A DNA stretch of 64,000 nt from Arthrobacter subterraneus (lineage in GTDB: Bacteria > Actinomycetota > Actinomycetes > Actinomycetales > Micrococcaceae), in NCBI RefSeq assembly GCF_900099735.1, contig NZ_FNDT01000006.1:124001-188000 (forward strand), read 5' to 3'. Below, piece by piece: positions 17,180 through 25,464 of the stretch. The position numbers were made by a program, and so were the translations under genes. The notes below the pieces were generated by a model. The model was not told the DNA's origin and searched no databases. It worked only from the letters and a program-made list of their open reading frames with translations. The stretch's first letter is position 1; each line of letters begins with the position of its first letter.

Positions 17180-18258
17180 GGCGCATCATTCTCCTGTTGC
17201 TCCGCGTTCGGGACGATGACGGCGCGCCCCCTGATGGTGCCGGCACGAAGCCGCTCATAGGCACGAGGCGCTTCGTCGAGCGTGAAGCGTTCAACCTCGA
17301 CACTGATCCTGCCCGAGCGGGCCAGCTCCAGAACCTCTACCAGTTCTGGGCGCGAGCCCCAGTATGTGGCCCTTGCTGATGATTCCCACGGCGTGGAGAA
17401 GAGGCCCACATTCACTGTTCCCGGACCGACACCTACGATTGTGATCTGCCCGCCGACAGCGACGAGACGTGCTGCAAGGTCCGTTGTGGACTGCAGTCCC
17501 ACGAAATCGAAAACGGCAGTAGCGCCCCGCCCGCCGGAGAGGGCGCGAACCTCCTGGTCGACGGCGGTCATTTCATCGGCGTTCCCAGTGGAGACGATCC
17601 CATGATGGGCTCCGACAGCCAGGGCCAGTTCGACCTTGTCTTCGGATATGTCGACGGCGATCACGAGGCTAGGCGTAATCGCGCGGAGGATCTGCACAGC
17701 AACATGTCCGAGCCCACCGGCTCCGATGACCACAGCGACTGATCCCGGAATCAGAACCGGGAGGCTCTTCTTGATCGCATGGTAAGGAGTCAGACCGGCA
17801 TCTGTGAGCGGGACACTCGTCACAGGATCAAGATCAGTCAATGGAATGAGGTGGCGGGCATCATCGACCAGGAGGTATTCCGCCATGGCACCAGGGGCGC
17901 CGAGCCCTGGCGGGCGGATCCCCTGGGCTGCGGCGGTTTCGCAGTAGTTCTCCTCACCGCGTGAACAGGGATAACACCGCCCGCAACCCCACGGCCCGTA
18001 CACCAGGACGGAATCCCCTACGCTCATTCCCGTCACGCCCTCTCCCAGGGCAGCAACAGTGCCGGCGCCTTCGTGCCCGAGGGTCAGCGGCAGTCCGTAC
18101 ACATATTGGTCTTCAGGAAGACCCATGATGAACTCATCGGAATGGCAGACTCCTGCGGCCGTCACACGCAGCAGCACCTGCCCAGGCCCTGCGACGGGCC
18201 TTGGAATCTCGACGAGCTCCGGAACTGAGCCGATGGTCCGGTACTGGAGAGCTTTCAT
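17176..18258 (-). CDS. Zinc-dependent NAD(P) alcohol dehydrogenase
   Basis: A 360-residue medium-chain dehydrogenase. Catalytic zinc ligands: Cys in GVCHSDEF and His-Glu in TLGHEGAGTV. The structural zinc lobe is CGRCYPCSRGEENYC. The Rossmann motif is VVIGAGGLGHVAVQ, followed by an acidic VIAVDIS that favours NAD+. It interconverts primary alcohols and aldehydes. MKALQYRTIG is the usual family start, so ATG 18258 is chosen over 18333. It heads an apparent operon with the stress protein, preceded by a DosR-like box. Confidence 0.93.
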   Translation of the reverse strand: MKALQYRTIGSVPELVEIPRPVAGPGQVLLRVTAAGVCHSDEFIMGLPEDQYVYGLPLTLGHEGAGTVAALGEGVTGMSVGDSVLVYGPWGCGRCYPCSRGEENYCETAAAQGIRPPGLGAPGAMAEYLLVDDARHLIPLTDLDPVTSVPLTDAGLTPYHAIKKSLPVLIPGSVAVVIGAGGLGHVAVQILRAITPSLVIAVDISEDKVELALAVGAHHGIVSTGNADEMTAVDQEVRALSGGRGATAVFDFVGLQSTTDLAARLVAVGGQITIVGVGPGTVNVGLFSTPWESSARATYWGSRPELVEVLELARSGRISVEVERFTLDEAPRAYERLRAGTIRGRAVIVPNAEQQENDAP

Positions 18259-18352
18259 ATCAGTTTCTTCCTCAGCGCGATCACGGCGGCGCGCACCTGT
18301 TGTTCCGTCAGTCGTCCACCTCTCCACCATCACAGAATCATGGGTGGCTGGT

Positions 18353-18372
18353 CAGGGCCTTTAGCCCCTGAT
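18353..18372. promoter_or_regulatory. DosR-box-like palindrome before the alcohol dehydrogenase gene
   Basis: The core GGGCCTTTAGCCCC (18355-18368) matches GGGACTTTnGGCCC at about 11 of 13 informative positions. Flanking TCA/TGA extends the dyad. It lies about 95 bases upstream of the dehydrogenase ATG on the minus strand. Confidence 0.65.
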
Positions 18373-18444
18373 CTGGAACCAGAACTGCAGGCATTTCGAG
18401 AGCCGGTTCCGCAATCTGAACGTCCTCGCCCGTTAGAGGTATGA

Positions 18445-18468
18445 CGTCAGGGACCAAAGGCCCTGACG
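18445..18468. promoter_or_regulatory. DosR-box-like palindrome before the SHOCT gene
   Basis: Perfect 8-base arms CGTCAGGG (18445-18452) and CCCTGACG (18461-18468) surround ACCAAAGG. The core GGGACCAAAGGCCC (18450-18463) matches the dormancy motif closely. It sits about 80 bases upstream of the SHOCT start, and 75-100 bases from the other box. The two could serve divergent promoters. Confidence 0.65.
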
Positions 18469-18548
18469 CCGCCGCATCCGCGCAGGGATAGTTGGCTACA
18501 GCGGATCTTTCCGGGGCACAGTGTCCTGGAGGAAGAAAGGAAACGGCC

Positions 18549-18806
18549 ATGATGTATTGGGATGGCAGCATGGGCGGCTGGGGATACGTCCTGATGGTGC
18601 TGAGCTTTGTCCTGTTCTGGGGCACCGTCATCACGGCAATCATTCTCGTTGCCCGTTCCCTGGGCGCCGGTAAAGAGCGGCAGGAGACCGGATCCGGTAT
18701 GGGTGTCGCGGATAACCTGCTCGCGGAAAGGTTTGCCCGTGGTGAAATCGACGAGACCGAATACACAGCGCGTCTGACCGCGCTCCGCCGAGCTCGCGGA
18801 GCCTGA
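18549..18806 (+). CDS. SHOCT-domain small membrane protein
   Basis: An 85-residue protein. One transmembrane helix (about 12-36, YVLMVLSFVLFWGTVITAIILVA) is followed by a C-terminal SHOCT motif (LLAERFARGEIDETEYTARLTAL). SHOCT domains occur at ends of small membrane proteins; function is unclear, with oligomerisation suggested. The start ATG 18549 follows AGGAAAC. A DosR-like box lies upstream, so it is probably part of the same hypoxia-responsive set. Confidence 0.85.
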   Translation: MMYWDGSMGGWGYVLMVLSFVLFWGTVITAIILVARSLGAGKERQETGSGMGVADNLLAERFARGEIDETEYTARLTALRRARGA

Positions 18807-18833
18807 CCGTCCGCCGCTGAGTCCGTCAGGTCC

Positions 18834-19787
18834 TCAACCACGAACCGCCGACGCGAGTTCGATCTCCAGGCGTTCGACGTCGGCCCGGTGGCACAATTCC
18901 GTTGCCGGGGTCATCGCGGTCGCGCTGCCAGCCGCAACGCCTGCCCGGAAAGCCGCCTCAATCGGCTGGCCCTGAGCAAGTCGGAGTACAAAAGCGCCAA
19001 GAAAACTATCACCGGCCCCGACGGTACTGACCACCTGCACAAGTGGGACCGGCAGGCGGATAATGCCGGTTTTCGTGGCAAGCATTGCTCCTGCTTCACC
19101 GAGGGTCAGGGCTACGTACTCGGCGGATCCGTCGGCGACCAGCGCAGAAGCCGCTTCGATCTGGCTTTGCTGGCTATCAAGTTCCACGCTGAAGTGCTCC
19201 CCCAGCTCACGCCGGCTGGGTTTAACGAGGAAGACCCCCTCGGCGAGGGCCTGGCTAAGGGCCTCGCCCGATGCATCGACAATGCAGCGCGCACTGCCCT
19301 CCCGTGCAAGGCGCGCCACCCGCGCATAAAAATCGTCCGGCGTCCCCGGGGGGAGACTACCGCTGGCGACCACGTATCCATTGACCGGGACTGACTCGGC
19401 AACAACAGACAGGCAGGCCTTCCATTCCCCTTCACTGACCTCCGGACCCTGCAGTACAAAACGGAACTGTTTTCCGGTTGCAGTCTCATCGACTGTGAAG
19501 TTCTGGCGGGTACTCCCCTGGACCGGTACCACAACGCTGGGAATGCGCTCGGCTTCGATGAGCCTGCGGTACGCCTCTCCAGTGGGGCCTCCGGCCGTGT
19601 ACACCGCCAAGGTACGCCCTCCGAGCCGCCGGATCACCCTGGACACGTTCACCCCGCCACCCCCGGGATCGAGACGGCTGGCGCCACACCGAAGTTTGTG
19701 GATGCTGATGACCCGCTCGGTTGAGGTGCTGATATCCAGAGCTGGGTTCACCGTGAGGGTGAGAATGGACTTCACGCCGACTTCCAT
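18834..19787 (-). CDS. PfkB-family sugar kinase (1-phosphofructokinase / hexose-phosphate kinase type)
   Basis: A 317-residue ribokinase-fold kinase. The N terminus ILTLTVNPALDIS and DPGGGGVNVSRVIRRLGG are PfkB/FruK/LacC signatures. STVGAGDSFLGAF (about 255-267) holds the anion hole and the catalytic Asp. It phosphorylates a fructose- or tagatose-phosphate with ATP. In mycobacteria a pfkB is a DosR-regulon member with stress proteins, and the same association is seen here, although no good box lies upstream of this gene. Confidence 0.9.
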   Translation of the reverse strand: MEVGVKSILTLTVNPALDISTSTERVISIHKLRCGASRLDPGGGGVNVSRVIRRLGGRTLAVYTAGGPTGEAYRRLIEAERIPSVVVPVQGSTRQNFTVDETATGKQFRFVLQGPEVSEGEWKACLSVVAESVPVNGYVVASGSLPPGTPDDFYARVARLAREGSARCIVDASGEALSQALAEGVFLVKPSRRELGEHFSVELDSQQSQIEAASALVADGSAEYVALTLGEAGAMLATKTGIIRLPVPLVQVVSTVGAGDSFLGAFVLRLAQGQPIEAAFRAGVAAGSATAMTPATELCHRADVERLEIELASAVRG

Positions 19788-19929
19788 ACGCCCAGCTTAG
19801 AAGACGCACCGTTCAGCGATCAGGGTCAGCCCCCACGGATGAGCAGGCCGTATGGGTGCACCGGAACGTCACCGGTACGGAAGGCTCTCTCCGGCCGCAT
19901 TAGGCAGCTACCTGTACCGTTCAAAGTAA

Positions 19930-19947
19930 GGAACCCCCTTCGGTTCC
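19930..19947. promoter_or_regulatory. Short perfect inverted repeat upstream of the 48-residue protein gene
   Basis: GGAACC and GGTTCC surround a 6-base spacer (CCCTTC), 16 bases before the start at 19963 and just before its AGGAG. It may be a regulator site or a leader hairpin covering translation initiation. No T tract follows, so a terminator is less likely. Confidence 0.35.
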
Positions 19948-19962
19948 GCTACAGGAGCGTTC

Positions 19963-20109
19963 ATGGCTGACAAGTCCCCCCGTCAAGCAGCATCCAAGAA
20001 ATCCGCCAAATCCATCAAGGAAAAGCGCGCCGACAAACGAGCCGCGGCAGCACCCCCCAGTTCCCTGGACAAGGCCACCGCCAAGACACCGAGCCCCAAA
20101 AAGAAGTGA
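19963..20109 (+). CDS. Small basic lysine-rich protein (48 residues)
   Basis: A 48-residue protein opening MADKSPRQAASKKSAKSIKE and ending KTPSPKKK. It is about one quarter lysine, with no hydrophobic core. AGGAG sits 7 bases before ATG 19963. Its TGA overlaps the GTG of the next gene (GTGA), implying coupling. Similar short MADKSPR-type basic proteins occur in actinobacterial genomes with no known role. RNA or DNA binding would suit the charge but is a guess. Confidence 0.75.
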   Translation: MADKSPRQAASKKSAKSIKEKRADKRAAAAPPSSLDKATAKTPSPKKK

Positions 20110-21266
20110 CCGGCACAGCGAATCACCTCACCCTCGGCGTCCTCTCGGGCACCCGAAAACCTGACGAGCGCCGCCTGCCGATACACCCCCTGCATCTGCA
20201 GCGCATTGCCCCCGACATCCGGCAGCATCTGATCCTGGAGGAAGGATACGGCGAGCGGCTGGGCGTCCCCGACTCCCAGCTGACCTCGCTTGGGGCGCGC
20301 ATCGCCCCACGAGCGGAGCTGCTGGCGGAGGCCGACGTCGTTCTCCTGCCCAAACCGCAGCCCGACGATCTCGCCGAGCTCCGCGACGGGCAGGTCCTCT
20401 GGGGATGGCCGCACTGCGTCCAGGACCCGGCCATCACCCAGCTGGCAATCGACAAGAAACTCACGCTGATTGCTTTCGAGGCCATGAACCACTGGGCCGG
20501 CGACGGCGGCTTCGGCCTGCATGTGTTCCACAAGAACAACGAACTGGCCGGCTACTGCTCGGTACTGCACTCCCTGGCACTGACCGGCTCCACCGGCGAT
20601 TACGGCCGTAGGCTGAGCGCCGTGGTCATCGGCTTCGGCGCCACCGCACGCGGGGCCGTCACCGCCCTCAACGCCCACGGCATCCATGACGTGCAGGTCC
20701 TGACCAACCGGGGCGTGGCCGCGGTAAGCTCACCGATCCATTCGGTACGCATTGCGCAGTTCGATCACAACAGCGAGGCCCCTTTCCTCAGCGAAGTCAT
20801 CACCGAGCGCGGGCGGGTGCCGCTGGCGCCGTTCCTGGCCGAGAGCGACATCGTGGTCAACTGCACGCTGCAGGACCCCAACGCACCGCTGACCTACCTG
20901 CGCACCGAAGACCTGGACGCTTTCCGCCCCGGCAGTCTGATCGTGGACGTTTCCTGCGATGAGGGAATGGGGTTCAGCTGGGCGAAACCCACCACCTTCG
21001 CCGAACCGATGTTCACCGTGGGCGACCACATTGACTACTACGCGGTGGACCACAGCCCCTCCTATCTCTGGAATTCCGCCAGTTGGGAAATCAGCGAGGC
21101 CCTGCTGCCCTTCCTCGAAACCGTAATCGCCGGTCCCACGGCGTGGGCGGAGAACGAAACGATCAGCCGCGCCATCGAAATCCGCGACGGCGTGATCCTG
21201 AACCAGGACGTGCTGCAGTTCCAGCAACGGAAGCCGGAATATCCGCACCTCCCGCTGCCCGCCTAG
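20106..21266 (+). CDS. N5-(carboxyethyl)ornithine synthase-like / alanine dehydrogenase-PNT family protein
   Basis: A 386-residue protein. The N-terminal half (about 8-140) is an AlaDh/PNT N domain (LGVLSGTRKPDERRLPIHP with the substrate-binding Arg-Arg/Lys pattern). The NAD-binding half opens AVVIGFGATARGAV and has IVVNCTLQDPNAPL and LIVDVSCDEGMGF. It resembles enzymes that reductively join pyruvate to an amino group (carboxyethyl-ornithine). GTG 20106 overlaps the upstream small gene by four bases. Substrate is uncertain. Confidence 0.75.
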   Translation: MTGTANHLTLGVLSGTRKPDERRLPIHPLHLQRIAPDIRQHLILEEGYGERLGVPDSQLTSLGARIAPRAELLAEADVVLLPKPQPDDLAELRDGQVLWGWPHCVQDPAITQLAIDKKLTLIAFEAMNHWAGDGGFGLHVFHKNNELAGYCSVLHSLALTGSTGDYGRRLSAVVIGFGATARGAVTALNAHGIHDVQVLTNRGVAAVSSPIHSVRIAQFDHNSEAPFLSEVITERGRVPLAPFLAESDIVVNCTLQDPNAPLTYLRTEDLDAFRPGSLIVDVSCDEGMGFSWAKPTTFAEPMFTVGDHIDYYAVDHSPSYLWNSASWEISEALLPFLETVIAGPTAWAENETISRAIEIRDGVILNQDVLQFQQRKPEYPHLPLPA

Positions 21267-21290
21267 GAGGCAGCCCGCCTGAACGACGAC

Positions 21291-21320
21291 GGCGCCGCAC
21301 CCCTGGGAGGGTGCGGCGCC
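21291..21320. terminator. Bidirectional hairpin terminator between the carboxyethylornithine-synthase-like gene and mtlD
   Basis: Perfect 12-base arms GGCGCCGCACCC (21291-21302) and GGGTGCGGCGCC (21309-21320) enclose a 6-base loop. It lies between convergent genes. No long T tract follows, as is common in actinobacterial terminators. Confidence 0.75.
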
Positions 21321-21342
21321 GTTCCGCGTGGAACCGGGCCGG

Positions 21343-22500
21343 TCAGACGGCTGCGATCTTTGCCTGGCGCTCCTCCACCAGTTTCCGGACCGCGTCGAAC
21401 AACGGGTGTTCCGGACTCAGCCCGGTGATCCGGCCGGTAGCCTCACCGGCGTCGGAGGAGGCCAGAAGCTCCCCCAGTTCCACCGCTTCGGCGTCGGTGG
21501 GATCATCGAACCGCAGCGCCGCACCGATTGCCTTCAGCAGCGCCTCCGGCGTGGTTCCCCGTTCGGCGAGCTCCGCTGCCGGTCCGATGAACCGCTCGTG
21601 CCGGCTGAGCTTCCGCAGGGGTGCCCTGCCCACCCGGTTCACCGTGTCCGGCAGGTGCGGATTGGTGAAGCGCCCGAGAATCTTCCGGACATAGGCTTCC
21701 TGCTCACCGGCGTCGAACCCGTGCTTGTCCACGAGGAGTTGCCTGGTCTCATCAAGCACCGCACGCACGTGCGAGGCGACGGACGGGTCCGCCATGGCCT
21801 CCGAGATTTTCTCCAGCCCCGCCTCGTGCCCGAAGTAGGCCGCGGAGGCGTGACCGGTGTTCACGGTGAACAGTTTGCGCTCAATGTACGGGGCGAGACG
21901 GTCCACGAACGTCGCTCCCGGGATGACCGGCGCGTTGGCCCCGAACGGTGTCCGGTCGATCACCCACTCGTAAAACGTCTCCACCGTCACGTCCAGGCCC
22001 TGGCCGGTTTCCTGGTTGGGGACAATCCGGTCTACCGCGGTGTTTGCGAAGACCGCGCGGTCATCCAGTGCCCCGATCGCCTCATCCCAGGAAGCATCGA
22101 TGGACTCCCTGAGCAGGTCCGTCGCGTTGATCGCGTTCTCGCACGCCATGACCTGCAGCGGCACAGCATCCTCGGCTCGGGCCGCTATTCCCCGGGTAAT
22201 CACCGGTGCCACGAACTTGAGGATGTGAGGCCCCACCGCAGTGGTCACCAGGTCCGCAGTGGCAATCTCCTGGACCAGCCGGTCCTCCTGGGAATTTGAA
22301 TTCACCGCCCGGAAATTGCTGACCGTGTGCACCGCCGGCTGCTCGCCCACCTCATGGACGCGGTAGCTGCCCGCATCCGCAAGCTGGCTGATCAGGGCGT
22401 CCGCGACATCCGCGAACACCACCTCATAACCGGCCTGGTGGAGGAGCAGCCCAACAAAGCCGCGCCCGATGTTCCCTGCTCCAAAGTGGACTGCCTTCAC
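21343..22500 (-). CDS. mtlD: Mannitol-1-phosphate 5-dehydrogenase
   Basis: A 385-residue long-chain dehydrogenase that oxidises mannitol-1-phosphate to fructose-6-phosphate with NAD+. The N terminus MKAVHFGAGNIGRGFVGLLL is the MtlD Rossmann signature. KLFTVNTGHASAAYFGH carries the catalytic Lys-Asn-His set of the family. The start is GTG 22500, sharing one base with the mtlA stop (TAGTG), so translation is coupled. Confidence 0.96.
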   Translation of the reverse strand: MKAVHFGAGNIGRGFVGLLLHQAGYEVVFADVADALISQLADAGSYRVHEVGEQPAVHTVSNFRAVNSNSQEDRLVQEIATADLVTTAVGPHILKFVAPVITRGIAARAEDAVPLQVMACENAINATDLLRESIDASWDEAIGALDDRAVFANTAVDRIVPNQETGQGLDVTVETFYEWVIDRTPFGANAPVIPGATFVDRLAPYIERKLFTVNTGHASAAYFGHEAGLEKISEAMADPSVASHVRAVLDETRQLLVDKHGFDAGEQEAYVRKILGRFTNPHLPDTVNRVGRAPLRKLSRHERFIGPAAELAERGTTPEALLKAIGAALRFDDPTDAEAVELGELLASSDAGEATGRITGLSPEHPLFDAVRKLVEERQAKIAAV

Positions 22501-24590
22501 TATGCGTTGACCTTCCGGAAGATTTCGAGGATTTCCTCCGCCGACGTTGCGGCTTCCAGCTGGGCAACCTGCGCCTTGTCGGTGAAGACCTTGGCGATCG
22601 AGGACAGGATGTGCAGGTGCTCGTTGTTCACGCCGGCGACCCCCACCACGAACTTGACCTCCTTGCCGTTCCAGTCCAGACCCTCGGGGTACCGGACAAA
22701 GGAGACCGCTGACTTGCGGATGTGGTCCTTGGCGGCGTTGGTGCCGTGCGGGATCGCCAGGAAGCTTCCCATGTACGTCGACACCGACTCCTCGCGCTCG
22801 TGCATGGCCTGGAGGTAACCCTCGTCCACGGCATCACGGGCCAGCAGCAGCTGCCCCGCCTCGTCAATCGCCGCGTCACGGGAGGTGGCAGAGCCGCTGA
22901 GAATAACGCTGTCAGCGACCAGAATGTCCGACGCCGGCTGCTCACCGTCCGCTGCCGATCCGGCAGCGTGTGCGCCGGAAGAAGCCCTCGTGGCCTCCGG
23001 TTCCGCTACAGCACCCGCCGCGTGGGCTGCGGAGGCGTGCGCACCCCCGAAGGAGCCGGCGTCAGAGTCGGGACCGGCCGAAGCATCGGTGCCCGCTTCC
23101 GTCTTCTCGCTGCGACTCTCCCGAACCAGTTCCACGATCTCCTCATACCGCGGGCTGTTCATGAAGTTGTCCACGGAGACGTGCACGGCGCTGGCCGTGG
23201 AGTGCTTTGCCCGCTCCGTCAGGTCCTGGTGGGTGACCACAACGTCGTAATCGTCACGAAGGTTCGCGATCGAGGCGTTGGTGACCTTGACGTCCGGGTA
23301 ACCCGCCGCCTTGATCTTGTTCCGCAGCACCGACGCCCCCATGGCGCTGGACCCCATGCCGGCGTCGCACGCGAAGACGATGTTCTGGATGGGCCCTGCC
23401 ATCACCGCAACGTCGCCGCTGCCGGTCAGGTGGGAAGACACCGAACTCTTCTTGCCCTTCATGGCTTCCATGCGGGAGGTTGCGGCGCTGAGGTCGTCGT
23501 CGTCGCCGTCCTTCCGCTTGGCGGTCTTCAGGATCACCGACGCCACCAGGAAGGAAACGGCCGCGGCGAGAACCACGGCAAGGATCACTCCGAAGTAACT
23601 GTCACGCGCGGTCTGCACGAGGACGGCGAAGATGGATCCCGGCGCAGCCGGTGCCACAAGGCCCGCGTTGGTGACGGCAAGGGTGGCCACGCCGGTCATG
23701 CCGCCGGCGATCGCCGCGAGGATCAGCAGCGGGCGCATCAGGACGTAGGGGAAGTAGATTTCGTGGATACCACCGAGGAAGTGGATGATCACCGCTCCGG
23801 GAGCCGAGGCCTTGGCCGCGCCACGGCCGAAGAACATGTACGCGAGGAGAATGCCCAGGCCCGGACCGGGGTTCGCCTCGAGGAGGAACAGGACTGACTT
23901 GCCCTGCTCCAGCGACTGCTGGACGCCCAGCGGCGTCAGGACGCCGTGGTTGATGGCGTTGTTCAGGAAGAGCACCTTGGCGGGCTCAATGAAGATGCTG
24001 GTCAGCGGCAGGAGCCCGTTATTCACGAGAAACTGGACCACGTTCCCGGCGGCCGTACTGAAAGCCTCCACGAGAGGCGAAATCCCGTAGAACCCGATCA
24101 TCGCGAGCAGCGCGCCCCAGATACCGGCGGAGAAGTTGTTCACCAGCATCTCGAAGCCGGGGCGGATTTTCCCGTCCCAGATCCTGTCGATCTTCTTCAT
24201 GGTCCAGCCGCCCAGCGGGCCCATGATCATGGCGCCGATGAACATCGGGATACCCGCCCCGACAATGACACCCATGGTGCCGATGGCGCCCACAACACCA
24301 CCGCGGACGTCATAGACCATCCGGCCGCCGGTGTAGGCGATGAGGAGCGGCAGGAGGTAGGTGATCATCGGGCCCACCAGACCGGTGTGCGGGTTGCCTT
24401 CCGCATCCGTACCGAAACCACCGAGTTCAGGAACCGGCAGCCAGCCAGCTTCGATGAACAGCGCGGTGATGAGGCCCCACGCAATGAACGCACCGATATT
24501 GGGCATGATCATGCCGGACAGGAACGTCCCGAATTTCTGGACGCCAACCCTCATCCCGCTCCGGGGCTTTGCAGCTGTCTCTGTTGCCAT
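22500..24590 (-). CDS. mtlA: PTS mannitol transporter, fused EIICBA
   Basis: A 696-residue permease that imports mannitol and phosphorylates it. IIC: about 1-345, opening VQKFGTFLSGMIMPNIGAFIAWGL and containing IHFLGGIHEIYFPYVLMRP. IIB: about 400-500, with phospho-Cys in FACDAGMGSSAMGASVL. Then a 70-residue Ala/Gly/Ser/Asp/His-rich linker (about 500-570). IIA: about 570-696, phospho-His in SFLAIPHGTNAAKDH. ATG 24590 matches the family start, 58 bases after the tetR stop, and an operon tetR-mtlA-mtlD is likely. Confidence 0.96.
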   Translation of the reverse strand: MATETAAKPRSGMRVGVQKFGTFLSGMIMPNIGAFIAWGLITALFIEAGWLPVPELGGFGTDAEGNPHTGLVGPMITYLLPLLIAYTGGRMVYDVRGGVVGAIGTMGVIVGAGIPMFIGAMIMGPLGGWTMKKIDRIWDGKIRPGFEMLVNNFSAGIWGALLAMIGFYGISPLVEAFSTAAGNVVQFLVNNGLLPLTSIFIEPAKVLFLNNAINHGVLTPLGVQQSLEQGKSVLFLLEANPGPGLGILLAYMFFGRGAAKASAPGAVIIHFLGGIHEIYFPYVLMRPLLILAAIAGGMTGVATLAVTNAGLVAPAAPGSIFAVLVQTARDSYFGVILAVVLAAAVSFLVASVILKTAKRKDGDDDDLSAATSRMEAMKGKKSSVSSHLTGSGDVAVMAGPIQNIVFACDAGMGSSAMGASVLRNKIKAAGYPDVKVTNASIANLRDDYDVVVTHQDLTERAKHSTASAVHVSVDNFMNSPRYEEIVELVRESRSEKTEAGTDASAGPDSDAGSFGGAHASAAHAAGAVAEPEATRASSGAHAAGSAADGEQPASDILVADSVILSGSATSRDAAIDEAGQLLLARDAVDEGYLQAMHEREESVSTYMGSFLAIPHGTNAAKDHIRKSAVSFVRYPEGLDWNGKEVKFVVGVAGVNNEHLHILSSIAKVFTDKAQVAQLEAATSAEEILEIFRKVNA

Positions 24591-24648
24591 GTGATTTCCT
24601 AACCGTGATTCCTGCACCTGCGCAGGATGGTCCGATGGATGTGGAGGA

Positions 24649-25362
24649 CTACGTGGTGGAGATCCGGTGGAGCCACTCAAGGAAGAGCTTGAGTTCGGAA
24701 CTGGATAACTGATCCGAATGCGAGGCCTGCAGGGCAGCATTCAGCGCAATCGCGGCCACCACGACCGACGATTTTCCGGAGGCTTCTGCCTGCTCCGCCT
24801 GGTCCGAGGCCACCGCAAAGATCATGGCGTCCCGGGTCATGGTGGAGAGGTCGAGGTTCCGTTCAGCCACGGGTTCCGCGATCAGCATGAGCGTTACTCC
24901 CACGTTCGCCGCCAGGATGCTCCTGGCCGCCTCCCGCGGTTGCACGCTCAGCTGTCCGGCAGCAGCGGCCTTGTTCAGCATTTCCTCCATGAGGGCCTCG
25001 GCATCAGCGACGATGGCGGGGCGGCTTTCCGGACGGATGTTACCGAACATCACCAGGTAGAGCTCCGGCTGGTTGAGCCCGAAATGCACGTGGTTGTCCC
25101 ACATCCGCCGGATGTCTTCCAGCGGCTGCCCGGACGGAGCGAAATCCCGCTCGCCCGCCACATACTCCTCGAAGCCCGCTGAAACAACCGCGTCATACAG
25201 GCCCTCCTTGTCACCGAAGTGGTGGTACAGGGTGGGCGCGCTCACCCCAGCCAGTTGGGTGATCTGGCGGGTGGAGACGGGAGCTCCAGCGGAGTTGGCC
25301 AGCAGTTCTGCGGCTGCCTGCAGCAGTCTCATCTTCGCCGGTGGCTGGCCTTCGAAACTCAT
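24649..25362 (-). CDS. TetR-family transcriptional regulator (probable mannitol/PTS operon regulator)
   Basis: A 237-residue regulator. HTH at about 10-56 (LLQAAAELLANSAGAPVSTRQITQ, then LAGVSAPTLYHHFGDKEGLYDAVV). The C-terminal part is an all-helical ligand domain without recognisable signature. It heads the mtlA-mtlD operon and is divergent from ptsI. A palindrome in the shared promoter is the likely operator. Control of the mannitol genes by TetR rather than MtlR is inferred from position. Confidence 0.9.
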   Translation of the reverse strand: MSFEGQPPAKMRLLQAAAELLANSAGAPVSTRQITQLAGVSAPTLYHHFGDKEGLYDAVVSAGFEEYVAGERDFAPSGQPLEDIRRMWDNHVHFGLNQPELYLVMFGNIRPESRPAIVADAEALMEEMLNKAAAAGQLSVQPREAARSILAANVGVTLMLIAEPVAERNLDLSTMTRDAMIFAVASDQAEQAEASGKSSVVVAAIALNAALQASHSDQLSSSELKLFLEWLHRISTT

Positions 25363-25376
25363 GGGCGCTAGCCTAG

Positions 25377-25399
25377 CACCTATAGCAACGCTATATGAA
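25377..25399. promoter_or_regulatory. Candidate TetR operator between tetR and ptsI
   Basis: TATAGC AAC GCTATA (25381-25395) is a perfect palindrome with 6-base arms, 19 bases upstream of the tetR ATG and 70 bases from ptsI. Its AT-rich core stands out from the GC-rich surroundings. Confidence 0.5.
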
Positions 25400-25464
25400 C
25401 TGCGTCACACATAATAGTGAGCACGTGCGTAGACCTTCGAACCGGCAGAGAATGAGGACCTTCA

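Noticed and set aside
18338-18841. 167-codon minus-strand frame between the dehydrogenase and the PfkB gene
   Set aside because: Overlaps the SHOCT gene and the DosR-like boxes, with no family resemblance and no ribosome site.
19830-19845. GGGTCAGCCCCC near the PfkB promoter as a DosR box
   Set aside because: The spacing between half sites is two bases too short; the match is poor.
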